DNA of 64,000 bases from the NCBI RefSeq assembly GCF_024323335.1, contig NC_066585.1, forward strand, positions 531,106,582 through 531,170,581, written 5' to 3'. Position numbers and translations under genes: made by a program. The stretch comes from Lathyrus oleraceus. Lineage: Eukaryota > Streptophyta > Magnoliopsida > Fabales > Fabaceae. Every line of letters begins with the position of its first letter. The stretch's first letter is position 1. The notes under the pieces are model-generated. The model was not told the DNA's origin and searched no databases. It worked only from the letters and a program-made list of their open reading frames with translations. Shown here piece by piece: positions 31,957 to 44,926 of this stretch.

Positions 31957-34752
31957 CTAAAGCAAACCAACAAGCACAAATAGCACACACTATATGCAAT
32001 CAATGGGCTCAATCAAGGTTAGGTTTTAGTCGAGGGGTCATATCAACCTCAACAAACAAACCACTGTAACAGGGTAATGTTAGCTCTTAACCCTAACATT
32101 GAGAGTTAGGGTGAAGCTGATGAAAGGTGAGTGAAGATGAGACTTCACAGCTCTTATCCCTGGCCTGGGAGAGCTTAAGACAAGAATGTGTGGGTTCAGA
32201 AAGCGGGAACCCTTCTACACATATGACTGACACAATGTACAATGATCTTGGGGTTAATATCTGCAATGCATCAACACAGTGGTGTGAGCAAAGCAGATGA
32301 CACACAGAATAGCAGGGGATGGATTGCACATCCCTTATATCTGCCAATGCCTCTTCACTTAGGAGGTCTTTTGAATATTTACAAGGACAAATGTAAACAA
32401 ACACAAACATTTTGCCTCTTAAGGAGGACTTCAGACAGGTGCCTGGCCAAGTAACAGGCCAGGTCTTCCAGACTACATGGAGTAAGGAAGTTATACCTCA
32501 ATGCAAATGCTCTTAAGAAAAGCAAAGCAAGTTCTCAATAGAACTAAAGCAACTAATGTACCTGAAATCAATCAAATACAATCAGTACTCAGACAAACCA
32601 ACATTAAACAGCAAATGGTTAACAGTCAATTAAACACCGTCAAACACAAGTCAATGCACAAAGGTGCAAGCTTTAAGGCACAAGACCAAGTTTTAAAACC
32701 TACAAAATAAACCAATGATTAGTCATAAACAATCAAGAAAGCAACTCCAAATGAGGCACACCATCAAGCATAAGCATTTGTGCTATCAACCTGAAACACA
32801 ACTCAAAAGTGAGAGCACAAACCACTAGTCCAAGACTAGGGTCAAAATGAGATCAAATCATCAAAACAGAACATGAAACTTATCCAAAATCAAAATCAAA
32901 CAATTAGAAATCAAACCCAATTGGTCCCATGTTCATATCATTCATCAATATCATTTCATGATCAAAATAGGTCAAAGCATGTCATATAAGAGCTCATACA
33001 AGTCAACAGAATGATTCAACTCAAATCCAATCACAAACATTTCAAAAAATCTTCAAATAATTCATGATCAATCATCATCCATAACATGATAGGCATATCA
33101 AATTTCATCTCATTTGGATCAAGGGAAGTAGGTCAATGAAAATCAGAAAGTCAAGGCAAGCTTAAGCAAACTCATACAAATCATCAAAACATGCACCAAC
33201 TTCAATTAATCATAAAACAGAAACAACATATGATAAATGAATGGGACCAAAGCCATGATATACTTCAAGATGTCCACAATGCACATGTCAAATTTCAAGT
33301 CCATCCAATTAAGCATTAGAATTTCACAAATCATATGGCATCATGTGTCACAAAAGTCAACAATTTGGTCAAACAGGGGAACAATTGTCAATCAAATAGG
33401 AAATGCATTCAAAAATTCCAGAAAACTTCACACACATTCTCAACATGCACAAGAGTCTTCATGCAAAAATCCAGACCATTTTGAGTTCAATAAGCATGGT
33501 AATTAAAATCATGAAGTTGGACATGCATGGTGTGACACAAATTGTCACACCCCTATTCAAAAAATCATATCTCCACAACCAGCAATGATAAAATTACAAA
33601 CTCTATACCAAAATCACCATGAACATGTCTAGTTTAAGCTCAAAAAATTTGAGAGGCATTGGATTATGTATCATCATTTCACAAGCAAATTGGCAAGGTA
33701 TGCACAAAATGGACACACATGAACAAACCCTAGCACATTTAAAAATTCACACGTGTAAAAAAATCTGGAAAAATCACCATAATAAAGTAGAGATCAAGAG
33801 GAGCATTTCACAAAAAATCCCATCAAAATTGGATTAAAAATGAGGAACTTATGAATTTTCTAAGTTTGCCAAACCAAATGAAATAAAAATTGAGAAATGA
33901 AATGATTTAAATTAAATAACAAGCGGACAATGGCATTATGGTAAATATTGGACTCACTAAGTGAAACGCCGCATTTCACTTAGTGAGGTGGCGTCCGGCT
34001 ATTTGCTTCATGGCCAGGAAACTTGGAGTCTCATGCAAAACACGGGTTTAAGGATCAAATGTGATTTCTGGGCGCAAAATTTTAGGGTTCTAATGCACAG
34101 TACCATGTTCATCATCGCGATGAACAATTATCCCAGAATTTGGAAACAAGCATACCATTCCACTCATCTCACAACGTACATCCATAATCTAACCCTAGTT
34201 TTCAATAATTCAAGCTAACAAGGAAGAACAAAGCAAAACAACAAATGACCACCAAACTTCAAAACAGTATTTCTCTCTCAATAATCAACCATTTCTCACG
34301 ATTCAAGTTTCATTGCAATCAGCATGGAGAGATCTTTAATAAGCATAGCACGATTTCAACAATGGTGTGATTCGAATTTTTACCTAATCTGCAGGACGGT
34401 GATGGAACAGTGGTTGTTTGGCCGTGATTAGTTGAAACAGTAGCTTCTTGATGCTCCAGATGATGAATGGACAAGTATTGCAAGCTCAGTTTTGCTCAAT
34501 CATGCTCGAAGGTTCAACTGCCATGTGAGACATTCAATGGAACAGTAGTGGTTCTTGGCTCTACAGTGATGAAATGATGCTTGCTAAAGCTCCAAGAATG
34601 TTGGTGAATGATGAATCAATGGACAGTAGCACAAGTTCTTTTGAAGATTTCCAGAAAAATTCAAGTGAAGAAATGAGAGTTTTTGAGAGCAAAAGAAAAT
34701 TCAGATCTGATTTGCAAAATGTGGCTAGGGTTTTTCAGTCTGAAATATGCAA

Positions 34753-34758
34753 TATATA
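34753..34758 (-). promoter_or_regulatory. Candidate TATA box of the Ogre-C LTR
   Basis: GTATATATTG on the minus strand lies about 1.04 kb from the LTR start and is followed by an AACCCTAG block as in Ogre-A. Confidence 0.4.
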
Positions 34759-35799
34759 CTTTGATTAACAATGCCTAAGCTTGGTTAGTGGAATGGTAAA
34801 TCAAATTAGCTCAAATGAAGGTGTTTTGGTCATTTAGTGAAATTACTCAAGTTGCATGTGCATGGCATGCTACAGTGCGAAAATGGGCCTAAACACATCC
34901 CAAATGAGATTTCTGAACCTTTACAATTGGTAGAATGTATTGGAAATGGTTAATTTGAAAAGTCACTTTTTCACCTCCCCTTTTTTAATTCAATGCACTT
35001 GAAAAAAGGCCATTTTGATTGGATGATTTTTGGTGAATTGTGATGAAGGATTTGGATAGAGCATATCAAATATGACTTGTAGCAAAAAACCTCACTCAAT
35101 TTGGCCAAATGGTTTGGAAGATATGCCACTTTGAAGTTCAAAAATTCTTGAGAATGATTTGATCATAACTTTCCAACCACAAATGAGAAATGAGTGTTCT
35201 TGGACTTTTTGGAAAGGTGAGAACAAGATATTCAACTTTCATGTTGGACAAAAATTCATTTGAAGCTTGTATGGTGATGTAAATTTGAGGAGCAAAACTT
35301 TCTATTTTTGGCAATTTCCAATTACAGGTCAACTTACTATTTTAGGAAACTCCTTGTCTGACTTTATTTTCTCCAATCTTGATCTTTGAAATGTCAAATG
35401 AGACTTGTATGGACATGAATGAAGCCTTTCAAACCATCTCCCACCTTCAAATCCTTGATTTCAAGCACAGTTGACCACAGTTGACCATAGTTGACTTTCT
35501 AGGGTTTTTGATGGATTGAACAATGACTGATGACTTCTAAGCACCCAAACCTTGACCAAAATACTTCAAAAGGACCCCTAGGTCATGTGAACATGTTGGA
35601 CCAACCCTAGGGCCTTGCTTCCTTGAGAAATGCACTTGCTTGCTTGATTGACTGATCTCCTGACCAGTTTGACCTAATTTGTCAAAGGACCTGCACTTGG
35701 GCAAAGGACAATGCAATGCTATGGAATGGACTATGTTATGTTAATGACCTAATATGAGAATGTATGTACAAAAGGTAGGTGCAAATTTGAGGTGCTACA

Positions 35800-36689
35800 A
35801 ACTTGAAGTTTCTCAAAGAATAAAGGTCGAAGAAGACATATTGAGTTTGATCATGGAACTTTAATGTCCTTCATATCATAAAAATTGAGAAAGTTATGGT
35901 CCTTGTAAGTTGACCTCCTAACTAGGGCACAAACAAAATGACCTATAATCTTTCCCCATAAAAATGACTTTCCAAGCACAACTAACTCTTGACCTCAACA
36001 TGAAAGTTGTTTGGAATGTCATATGGAGTAACCTTTCTCTTTGAATAATTTTCATATTACAAAAAGTGTAGGAGATAGGGTCTAGTGAACCTCAGTTTTG
36101 ACTAGTTGACTTTCTTTGGTCAACCAACATGAACCATCTTGCAAACTTGAAGTTCTCTTGATCCCTTAGACTCATGGAGGATCATATATGCATAAGATGA
36201 TGTATTATGAAGTATACCTTGAAATAATTTACCAAATGTTGAAAAAACTTGCTGAGGAAGTTACATAAGATACCTAGATGAATTAGGGTTTCCAAGGCAA
36301 CCTAGCTTCAAACTCTTGATGATTTCTTGATAAAAATGATAAATTAAGATCACGAGGATCCATATATTATGTTTGTAACCAATGTGAACCATATATTGAT
36401 TAATTTCCTTGCACTGAGGGTCTCAAACCCTAAATATGAGCTTGATGAGGCATTGGTGGATGCACACACTACCTACAAAAAGAAGTACAACTATACATAG
36501 ACATATTTTTGGCATTTTGGTTAGTAAACAAAAGAAAATAGAGTATGATACAATCAAATGTGCTTGGTGATCTCTCCTAATGCAAATCCAATGAATGAGG
36601 GGTAAGGAGGATGTCAAGGTGTGATCCCAAAGCCAATGCAGATGATGAGATAACATGAGGGATCTTAGGGTCAAAATTGGGGTTTATAA
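35800..36689 (-). mobile_element. Ogre-D 3' LTR stub
   Basis: This 890-bp stretch aligns with 53246-54135. Its start has decayed from TGTAAGACCC to TTATAAACCCC. It is cut at 35799/35800 by Ogre-C, so the remaining ~3.9 kb should lie left of the window. Confidence 0.85.
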
Positions 36690-36702
36690 CTGCCCCTATT
36701 TA
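36690..36702 (-). other. Polypurine tract of Ogre-D
   Basis: TAAATAGGGGCAG on the minus strand immediately precedes the 3' LTR; compare GAATAGGGGCAGC in Ogre-B. Confidence 0.7.
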
Positions 36703-39700
36703 AGGACATTCTAATTGAGGATGTGAAGGTTAAGATTTTTGTATCGACTCAGTAGAATGGACTTAAGTAACAACATATAGAAACAAATTTTGGTCCCTAA
36801 GAGACCTCATGATGCATATGATATGAATGTTAAAATAATCTTTGTGGTAAGTATATTGCCATAAAGGAAAAGAATCCAGAGAAACTAAAAGTCCATAGGA
36901 GCATACTGCATTCCATTAGGAAAACTCACCTGGGAGACAAATATTTTGGGGAGATAAAAAGTTGTGCATAGGCCAGGCTACGACTTAAAAACTGCTGGAG
37001 ACACGAGGGGAATCTCCGCGAAAATAAATCAATGGAAGGACTCAGTCTGGGGAACCAGGAAAATCTATAGGGGAAACGGGTAAATCAGAACAAAGCTGAA
37101 ATACTTGGACCAAACAAGGGGTTGATGATTCCACTGAGGAAATACGCACTCAAACTCAACTAGGGAAGAATGAACTTCAACACAGGAGTACCAGAGATAT
37201 ATTATCTATTACCAGTTACTAGGTAGGAAGATAATACACTCTGACAGAGGGACATCCATTACCGGTTAGGGTAAACATAACAAGGATGACTCACTGAGAA
37301 AAAAGAGGTGTATTCATTACCAGTTACTAGGTAAGAATAACCTACTGGGGAGATAACTTAAATAGAATTTACAACTATCGGTTACTGGACAGAAGACCAA
37401 AGAAAGAGTATTTGTCACTGGTTAAAGTGAACATATCAAGGATAAACTCAAAGGAAGAATATCCGTCATCGGTTAGGATGAACATATCAAGGATAAACCG
37501 CATGGAAAAGAGGGAGAATATTTGTTACCGTTTAGGGTAAACATATCAAGGATAAACTGTCGGGGAGAAGTAGGAATTATATCTATCAATTACTCGATAG
37601 AATACCAAAAAGAGAATATCCGTCATCGGTTAGGATGAACATATCAAGGATAGACTCAGAGGGGGAAAATAGGGATTACAATTACCTTTTTACTGGGTAG
37701 AAGACCAAAGATTGAGAGAAAATCCGTCACCGGTTAAAGTGAACATATCAAGGATAGACTCTCTGGGGAATAAAAATAGGGATTCCAACTACCTTTTTAC
37801 TGGGTAGAAAACCACAAAAGGAAGAATATCTGTCACCGGTTAGGATGAACATATCAAGGATAGACTACCTAGGGAAATGTGAAAATGAACCCGTTGGGGA
37901 AAGTAAAGGGAGTAGATTACATTTTACCGAGTTTTGGGCAAAAGTAAAGTACTCAAAAAATCGAGAAGAATATTACCAGTTACTGGGTAATAGACTCTCA
38001 AGAGACCAAAAATTTTATCTAGGTAATAACTAGAAAGAAACGGTCAAACAAAGACTCAACCCAATGAGGATATAACTCAGGGGAGTGGTTCGATCCAGAT
38101 AATTAATTAGGGAGGAAACTGAAATAATAATCATCCACGAGGAAATTATAACTTAGTGGGGAATGAGAAAGATTAAACTCTTTCTGCTTAAGGGGTTGAC
38201 GCTCTACAATTGAAGGAGGACAGACACACCAAATATGTATAGGTAAATGATATCACCGAAGCATGGGATCAGAATAAAGAATCAAATGCGATAAGATGCA
38301 TAATGAAACATCTGATGTTGTGTTTTTTATGCCTGAATATGCATGTATATGATTTATGATTATGCTGACGAAACAAAACAAAGGATACAAATAACAAAGA
38401 TTTGAATTACTGTTGCAACACTCGGCTAATCTCAACAAGATGGAAACACTAACTAGAGAGAATTCTAGGGATGAAAATAAATCATCCAGCTCTGAAAAAA
38501 TCAACTTTGGCCGAGAAAGTCATGGAGAACATGCTTCCAATCAATCATGACAAGCTCTACGGGGAGGCAGAGCACTGCTGAAGGATGATCAACCAAACAT
38601 GCTAAGGATAGAGAAAAGATCCGTTGAGGATCCAAATTGTCAACACTGTGAGGAATTTTAAGTCAACACCATCAAATGGGAGACAACCTTGCAAGGGACA
38701 AAAATCAAATACTACTCAGGATCCAATACTGTCGGGACCAAGGGGTCTTCATATCAGAAGATGAACTCAGTCGGGGAACACAAGAGGTAAAACTCTGCAT
38801 GGGGATCTAAGCAAATTGCTAAGGATGCTATGACCAATATCGTCACATTCATCAATAAGCATCAAATTCTTCTTGGAAATTGCAAAATAAACCAATTCCA
38901 AGGCAAAGATAACCAGATCTGATTCGCACAAAGGAGAAACTGCTGAAGTTATGCAACACAATTATGCAAATGGAAACCAAATAAAGGTTTCGGATCTCCA
39001 GGGTCCAATCATAAGACTAGGGGATACTAAACAGAAGCACCACAGTTGGGGAATATGATTTTGCAAAAGGGGTCAATTATTAACTCAACTGAAGATGATA
39101 CCCACCGACTCTACTAGGGATGATAAAATATTCAGGGAGAAACTCATCAACCAAGCTGGGGTAAATGATGAACTGTTGGGGAGGAAAATAGTTACCAAAC
39201 CAACCGCTTGGGGAAGACCAACAATGCTTCACACTTCAAGATTTACCTGTTCTCAGATTGCTGGTGACATTCCTTACTGAAATTGATTATTCTTAAAGTG
39301 ATTGTTTTTATTATTTCAAGAAAAATAATTATTACTCATTAATTTATTTTAAAATTATCATCATAAAAATGCAATTTTATTTAGCAGAAATAAATAAGAA
39401 TATAAACAATTGGATAAAAGCTCAACTTTATTTAATAGAATGGAAGTTTGTAAATGACGAGACTCCATATATCTTTACAAAGTTTGAAAATGGTAATTTA
39501 CATGGAAAAATGCTACATTGAATACAATGATCATTACTCTCCCTATCAACTTCAAAATCCATTGTGCTTGTCTTCAGTTGAGAATGATGAATCATAACCA
39601 AACGACTTGCTCAAAGTTGCTTCCAAGATCAGGACCAACCGAATGCAGTTACTTGCCTTAATTCCAAATTTTTGCCTAGATTGCCCCAAGGTGGGGTACT

Positions 39701-39746
39701 CAATCTACTAGGATAAATTTTTTGTTTTATGTCTCTAATTTTTGCC
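36703..39746 (-). other. Long 3' UTR of Ogre-D
   Basis: Three kilobases between the hairpin array and the polypurine tract have no coding signal. On the plus strand TGGGGA-like words recur every 50-150 bp (for example 37044, 37345, 37764, 37895, 39046, 39174, 39206), as in Ogre-B. It contains the repeat at 37260-37866 and an AT-rich stretch at 39290-39420. Confidence 0.65.
37260..37866 (-). repeat. Diverged ~30-bp repeat in the Ogre-D 3' UTR
   Basis: Seven copies of a core like CGGTTAGGATGAACATATCA followed by AGGATA occur near 37267, 37419, 37469, 37529, 37627, 37729 and 37836. They alternate with a second word (TACTGGGTAGAAGACCA). Spacing varies from 50 to 150 bp. Confidence 0.75.
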
Positions 39747-39825
39747 TGGATCGCCCTTTCGGGTTTTCAACCCACCGAGATGCTCATTTTTTTGCCTAAG
39801 ACGCCCTTTCGGGTTTTCAATTTAG
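39747..39825 (-). other. Hairpin pair after the Ogre-D integrase stop
   Basis: Two units at 39747-39774 and 39796-39825 each hold CCC-GAAA-GGG in sense orientation. Outer stems (sense) are TGGGT/ATCCA, with one wobble pair, and CTAA/TTAG. They start 22 nt after the integrase stop. They match the units at 11319-11507 in architecture while their outer stems differ in sequence. Confidence 0.65.
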
Positions 39826-39846
39826 CGAGCTGTTCTTTTCCTTTTT

Positions 39847-41000
39847 TTAGGCGAAATATTTCTTGACTGCATCGGCATTCACAAGATACGTGAACTCTTC
39901 ACCATCCATAGTTGTAAGAATCAAAGCACCGCCTGAAAAGGCTCTCTTCACAACATATGGGCCTTCATAATTAGAAGTTCATTTGCCCCTAGCATTAGGT
40001 TTGAAAGATAACATCTTCTTGAGCACGAGGTCACCTTCTCTAAACACAAGAGGCTTGAACTTCTTATCAAAAGCTTTCTTCATTCTTTGCTGATATAACT
40101 GACCATGACGCATGGCAGTCAATCTCTTCTCTTCAATCAAATTCAGCTGATCATATCTGGTCTGGCACCATTTAGCTTCAGTCAACTTGGCTTTCATCAG
40201 AATACGCAATGATGGGATCTCAACCTCCACCGGGAGCACAACTTCCATACCATAAACAAGAGAGAAACGAGTTGCCCCTGTTGAAGTGTGGATGGATGTA
40301 CGGTACCCATGCAAAGCAAATGGGAGCATCTCATGCCAGTCTTTACATGTCACAACCATCTTCTGAATGATCTTCTTAATGTTCTTATTTGCAGCTTCAA
40401 CAACCCCATTCATCTTAGGTATGTATGGAGAAGAATTATGACGTGCAATCTTGAAGTCTTTGCAAAGAGCTTCCACCATAATACTGTTCAAGTTCGATCC
40501 ATTATCAGTAATGGTCTTGCTCGACAGACCATACTGACATATAATTTGGTTCTTGATAAACGTTACGACAACTTGCTTAGTCACATTTGCATATGATGCC
40601 ACTTTAGTCCACTTTGTGAAGTAATCAATAGCCACCAAAATGAAACGATGTCAGTTCGAAGTTTTGGGCTCAATAATGCCAATCATATCAATTCCCCACA
40701 TGGACAAGGGCCATGGAGAGGAAATGTCATTCAACAGTGTTGGAGGAACATGAATCTTATTTGCATAAATTTGATACTTGTGGCATTTCTTCACAAACTT
40801 GCAACAGTCAGATTCCATTGTGAGCCAATAGTAACCTGCTCTCAACATCTTTTTTTCCATAACATGTCCATTGGAATGAGTACCAAAGGAACCTTCATAG
40901 ACTTCAGTCATCAACAGGTCTACTTCGTGTCTATCCACGCATTTGAGTAAAACCATATCGAAATTTCTCTTGTAAATCACATCACCATTCAGGTAGAAAT
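39847..41000 (-). pseudogene. int: Ogre-D integrase, nearly complete but broken
   Basis: The HHCC finger region (EGSFGTHSNGH, CHKYQ with the last Cys changed to Tyr) is followed by the core. All three catalytic residues remain visible: GIDMIG, TDNGSN and NGVVEAAN. The C-terminal part ends NADAVKKYFA and TAA at 39847. A TGA near 40648 splits the core and another stop follows NARGK at 39979. This copy shows what the missing part of Ogre-C should look like. It is not functional. Confidence 0.9.
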
Positions 41001-42100
41001 TTCCAGTTAATCTTCTCAAAGTCTTCTTATCTTTCAACGATGTCCCAAACGGGTAAATCTGACTTTGAAGGAAACACTTGATATCAAAATACCATGGCTT
41101 TTCATATTTGACTTCTTCAACAGCAAATACATGAGCTGGCCTGTCAAGACGCATCACGATCAAATTGGGAACTTCATTCCAAAATTTCACCATAATCATT
41201 GAAGCCAACGTTGCAAGAGCATCTGCCATCCAGTTTTCATATTGAGGGATATGATGAAACTCAACCTTTGTAAAGAAAGTTGATATCCTCCTCACATAGT
41301 CTTTATATGGTATCAAACCGTGTTGATTCGTCTCCCATTCCCCTTTGATCTAATTCACAACCAAAGATTAATCTCCATAGATGTCAAGATATTTTATTCT
41401 GAGATCAATGGCCTCTTCGACCCCCATAATGCAAGCTTCATACTTAGCCATATTGTTTGTACACTTGAAAGTTAATCTAGCTGTAAATAGAAAATGAGTT
41501 CCTTGAGGAGTAATGATCACTGCCCCAATGCCATTACCGTATGAATTAACAGCTCCATCAAATACCATGCCCAAACGGGAACCAGGTTATGACCCTTCTT
41601 CAAGCAATGATTCATCACAATCTTTCATCTTCAAGTACAAAATCTCTTCATTGGGAAAATCATACTGTACTGACTGGTAATCTTCAATCGGTTGGTAAGC
41701 CAAATGGTCAGCCAAGACACTACCCTTAATTGGTTTTTGAGATCGTATTGAATATCATACTTAGATAACAACATTTGCCAACTGGAAATCCTCCCAACTA
41801 AAGCAGGCTTCTCAAAAATGTACTTGATTGGATCCATTTTGGATATCAACCAAGTAGTATGATTTAACATATACTGGCGCAGACGCTTAGCAGCCCAAGC
41901 CAATGCGCAACATAGAATACTGTGTCTCACAGTCAGTGAACTTCTTACTGAGGTAGTAAATTGCATACTCTTTCTTCCCAGATTCATCTTGTTGACCAAG
42001 AACACAACCCATACTCTCTTCAAGCACAGTCAAATACATGATCAAAGGTCTTCCTTCAACAGGCGGAGACAGAATCAGAGGCTCAGGTAGATACTCTTTG
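41001..42100 (-). pseudogene. Ogre-D dual RNase H region
   Basis: The first RNase H (near 42080-41700; LIMYLTVLEESMGCVLGQ) has Thr in place of the catalytic Asp, as in Ogre-C. The second (41574-41200) keeps FDGAVNSYGNG and YGD, but its Glu motif is NNMAKYEA instead of NNEAEYEA. A stop directly after YGD and a frameshift near 41910 break the frame. Confidence 0.85.
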
Positions 42101-43123
42101 ATACTATCAAAAGCTTTCTGGCAATCTTCGGTCCAATCACAAGACTGATTTTCTGGAGAAGCTTGAAAATGGGCGCACATGTGGCAGTCATATGCGATAT
42201 AAATCTTGAGATATAGTTCAAACGGCCGAGAAAACCTCTGACTTGCTTCTCAGTTTTGGGCACAGACATTTCTTGAATTGCTTTGACCTTGGTAGGATCA
42301 ACTTCGATACCCTTCTCACTAACAATAAAGCCCAAAAACTTACCAGAACGAACACCAAAAGTACACTTATTGGGATTCAAGTGGAGTTTATATTTCCTCA
42401 AATGCTGGAATAACTTCAACAAATGCTCGATATGTTCTTCTTCATCGCTTGACTTGGAAATCATATCATCAATATAAACTCCAATCTCATTATGCATCAT
42501 ATCATGAAAAAGAGTGGTCATAGCTCTCTGGTACATTGCACCATCATTCTTTAAACCGAAAGGAATCACTCTATAATAGAATGTTCCCCAGGGTGTAATG
42601 AATATGGTCTTCTCCATCTTTCTTAGGAACAGGAACAATATTGACCACCCACTGCGGATACTCGGAGGTTACAAGAAAACCAACATCAATTTGTTTTTGC
42701 ATTTCCTCTTTGATCCTAACTGCCATATCAAGATGAGTTCTCCTCAACTTCTGCTTGACCGACGGGCATTCTGGCTTCAACGACAATCTATGCTCCACAA
42801 TCTCAGAATCCAAACTAGGCATGTCTTGATAGGACAAAGCAAACACATCAAAATAATCTCGAAGAAGATCAATCAACCTCTTCTTAGCTTCTAGACACAG
42901 TTGAGACCCAATCTTAACTTCCTTCACATCATCCTCGGAACCCAAGTTGACTAATTCAATATGCTCTTCGAACGACTGAATGGCTTTTTCCTCGTTCTCA
43001 AGCAAACGAGATAATTCATCAGATACTTCTTCATCATCATTCTCCTTCTCAGGTTCAAACACATGGAAATCAAATTTTGGAGAAGGAGTAGGATCATTGT
43101 ATTCAATGGGTTTGAGAAGCAAC
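42101..43123 (-). pseudogene. Ogre-D reverse transcriptase with deletion
   Basis: The N-terminal part (43123-42640) ends at PVPKKDGE. It then joins out of frame to KTIFITPWGTF (42620 onward). About 60 residues with the YRDLN motif are missing, possibly by slippage at a shared AAGATGGA-like word. The YIDDM motif (near 42470) and the thumb (KTEKQVRGFLGRLNYI) remain. It is inactive. Confidence 0.9.
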
Positions 43124-43382
43124 CTGCATAATGATTTGATATTTTGATTTTAGAGAAGTGGAGTGTGAACAAATCTTATGTAGATGGAAGATTATAATTT
43201 ATTTATGTTTTTTTTGTGATTACCATTTTTCAGAAAAAAGTGAAAAAAGTGAAAATAAAATATAGATGTGGATGAATAAAATTGTATTTTATTGATGATA
43301 ATAATAAAAATGTCCAACAATGTTCACTTCTCCCTTAGGCATAGGAGAATGATTTTTCTTAAAACAATAAAACACAAATTAC
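43124..43382 (-). other. Ogre-D pro-RT intron, 259 nt
   Basis: Donor TCTAA|GTAATTTG and acceptor ATTATGCAG|GTTG on the minus strand. The protease frame ends in a TAA formed by the donor (43379-43381). Splicing would join the two frames in phase 2, exactly as in Ogre-C. Confidence 0.7.
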
Positions 43383-44926
43383 TTAGAACGGTGAATGACA
43401 ACAGGAACATCAACAACAACCCAATTGTTGCAAGTCTGGCCATGCGTCACAAAGTTGGCGCAAGCTTCGTCTTCATCACCACTGTCTTCAATAATGGCGG
43501 CCGAGTGTTGATCATTCCCATGGATGAACCCTCCAATGCAAAAAATTGGTTGCATAACTCAGGCTTTGGCGCTAAACGGCCCTGGTTGAAATCCCAATCC
43601 AGCTCTGTTCTTGTTCTCTGTGACCTCTACAACACGACCCCATTTATCAATGCTGTCAGCCTCAATAGCCTCTTATGCATATTTCAAAGAAGACATGGGT
43701 GCCCCAATTTTCTTTAACTCATCAGCAATAGATAAGGTTTGGAATGGCGTTCCAACCTCTTCCTCAGTATTAACATACGTGAAAGATGACAAGTGGCTCA
43801 CTAATAATGCATTTTCTCCACAAACAATGACAAGCTTACCGTTCTTCACAAATTTCAGCTTCTAGTGTAGAGTGGGTATCACTGCTCCATCTTCATGGGT
43901 CCATGGCCTTCATAACAAGTAACTGTAGGCCGGATGAATATCCATTACCTGGAAAGTAATCTGGAAATCACTCGGACCTATCTTCACTGGAAGGTCCACT
44001 TCACCAATGATAGTTTTACGAAAACTGTTGAATGCTTTGATAACCACACCATTATACCTCATTGGGACGCCTTGGTAAGAGAGTCTTGACAAAGTTAATT
44101 TTGGAAGCACATTCAAAGATGATCCAGTATCAACCAACATGTTGGACAGGGTGTCCTCACAATTGATAGAAATGTGTAACGCCAAATTGTGATTTCTGCC
44201 TTCCTCGGGAAGCTCTTCATCACAAAAACTCAGATTATTATAAGAAGTAATGTTGGCAACTATGTGGTCAAACTGATCCATGGTAACATCATGCTCAACA
44301 TAAGCCTGTTCCAACATTTTCTGCAATGTCTCCCTATGCGCTTCAGAATTCATCAGTAATGATAGCACGAAGATCTTTGATAGATTCTGGAGCAGCTGCT
44401 CCACAACATTGAATTCACTTCTCTTAATCAACTTTAGCACCACATCATTATCATTAGTCTTCAATTTGATGGATTCACCAAACTGATACATTGGAGCATT
44501 AACCGGATTCACTACTGGAATCTCTGCCTTCTTACTTGCTGCAACATCTTCTACAATATTTGGAAATACCGAACTGAACACACGACTTCTACGGGTCACC
44601 TTTTCTATATCTGCAATATTCACCACTGAGTTAGGAACTGGTAGAGGAACCTCTTGACCATTCTCAATCATGGTGGCATTGTATTGATATGACATAGCTT
44701 TATTGGATGCATAAGGGACAGGGTCCGCTAACCGTATAACCAACGACGATACCAATCTATTGACATTGTTGCTACTGCTGCTACTATCAAACTGAATGAC
44801 TATCCGCTTATGGGTCTTGAATACTGGTACAATCACATTTACACCATCCCCCAAATGACGGGACTGGAAAATCTGGATAAGTCCTTCATCCATCACCTTT
44901 GAATATCCCTCTTGACAATAACACAT
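43383..44926 (-). pseudogene. Ogre-D protease region
   Basis: The frame contains the protease with VDTGSSLNVLP (near 44120) and VMDIHPAYSYLL, where a TGA at 43910-43912 replaces the Gly of LLGRPW. In the same frame the sequence continues to the intron donor with another stop near 43865. The upstream part is the variable linker after gag. Confidence 0.85.

Larger units (their letters stand above)
21615..35799 (-). mobile_element. Ogre-C, 5' part of an autonomous-type element
   Basis: This is a minus-strand Ogre with a complete 5' LTR (30991-35799), primer site, leader, ORF1, gag-pro, intron, and pol up to the integrase catalytic Glu, where Ogre-B interrupts it. The rest of integrase, the 3' UTR and the 3' LTR should lie left of the window. 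Its 5' end (TGTAGCACC at 35799) sits inside the 3' LTR of Ogre-D; the predicted target duplication is AACTT on the plus strand (35800-35804). Apart from the Ogre-B insertion, the only coding defect I see is a TAG near the end of gag-pro. Confidence 0.9.
30991..35799 (-). mobile_element. Ogre-C 5' LTR, complete
   Basis: The LTR is 4809 bp and runs from TGTAGCACCTCAAATTTG at 35799 to TGCGACA at 30991 on the minus strand. It shares its last 200 bp closely with Ogre-A and more loosely with Ogre-B. It shares a U3 block (35198-35255) with all the others. Three W-box cores lie at 35468-35496. Inside are the shared 58-69 bp repeats (31490-31650) and a 17-nt hairpin repeat (31875-31956). No gene. Confidence 0.9.
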
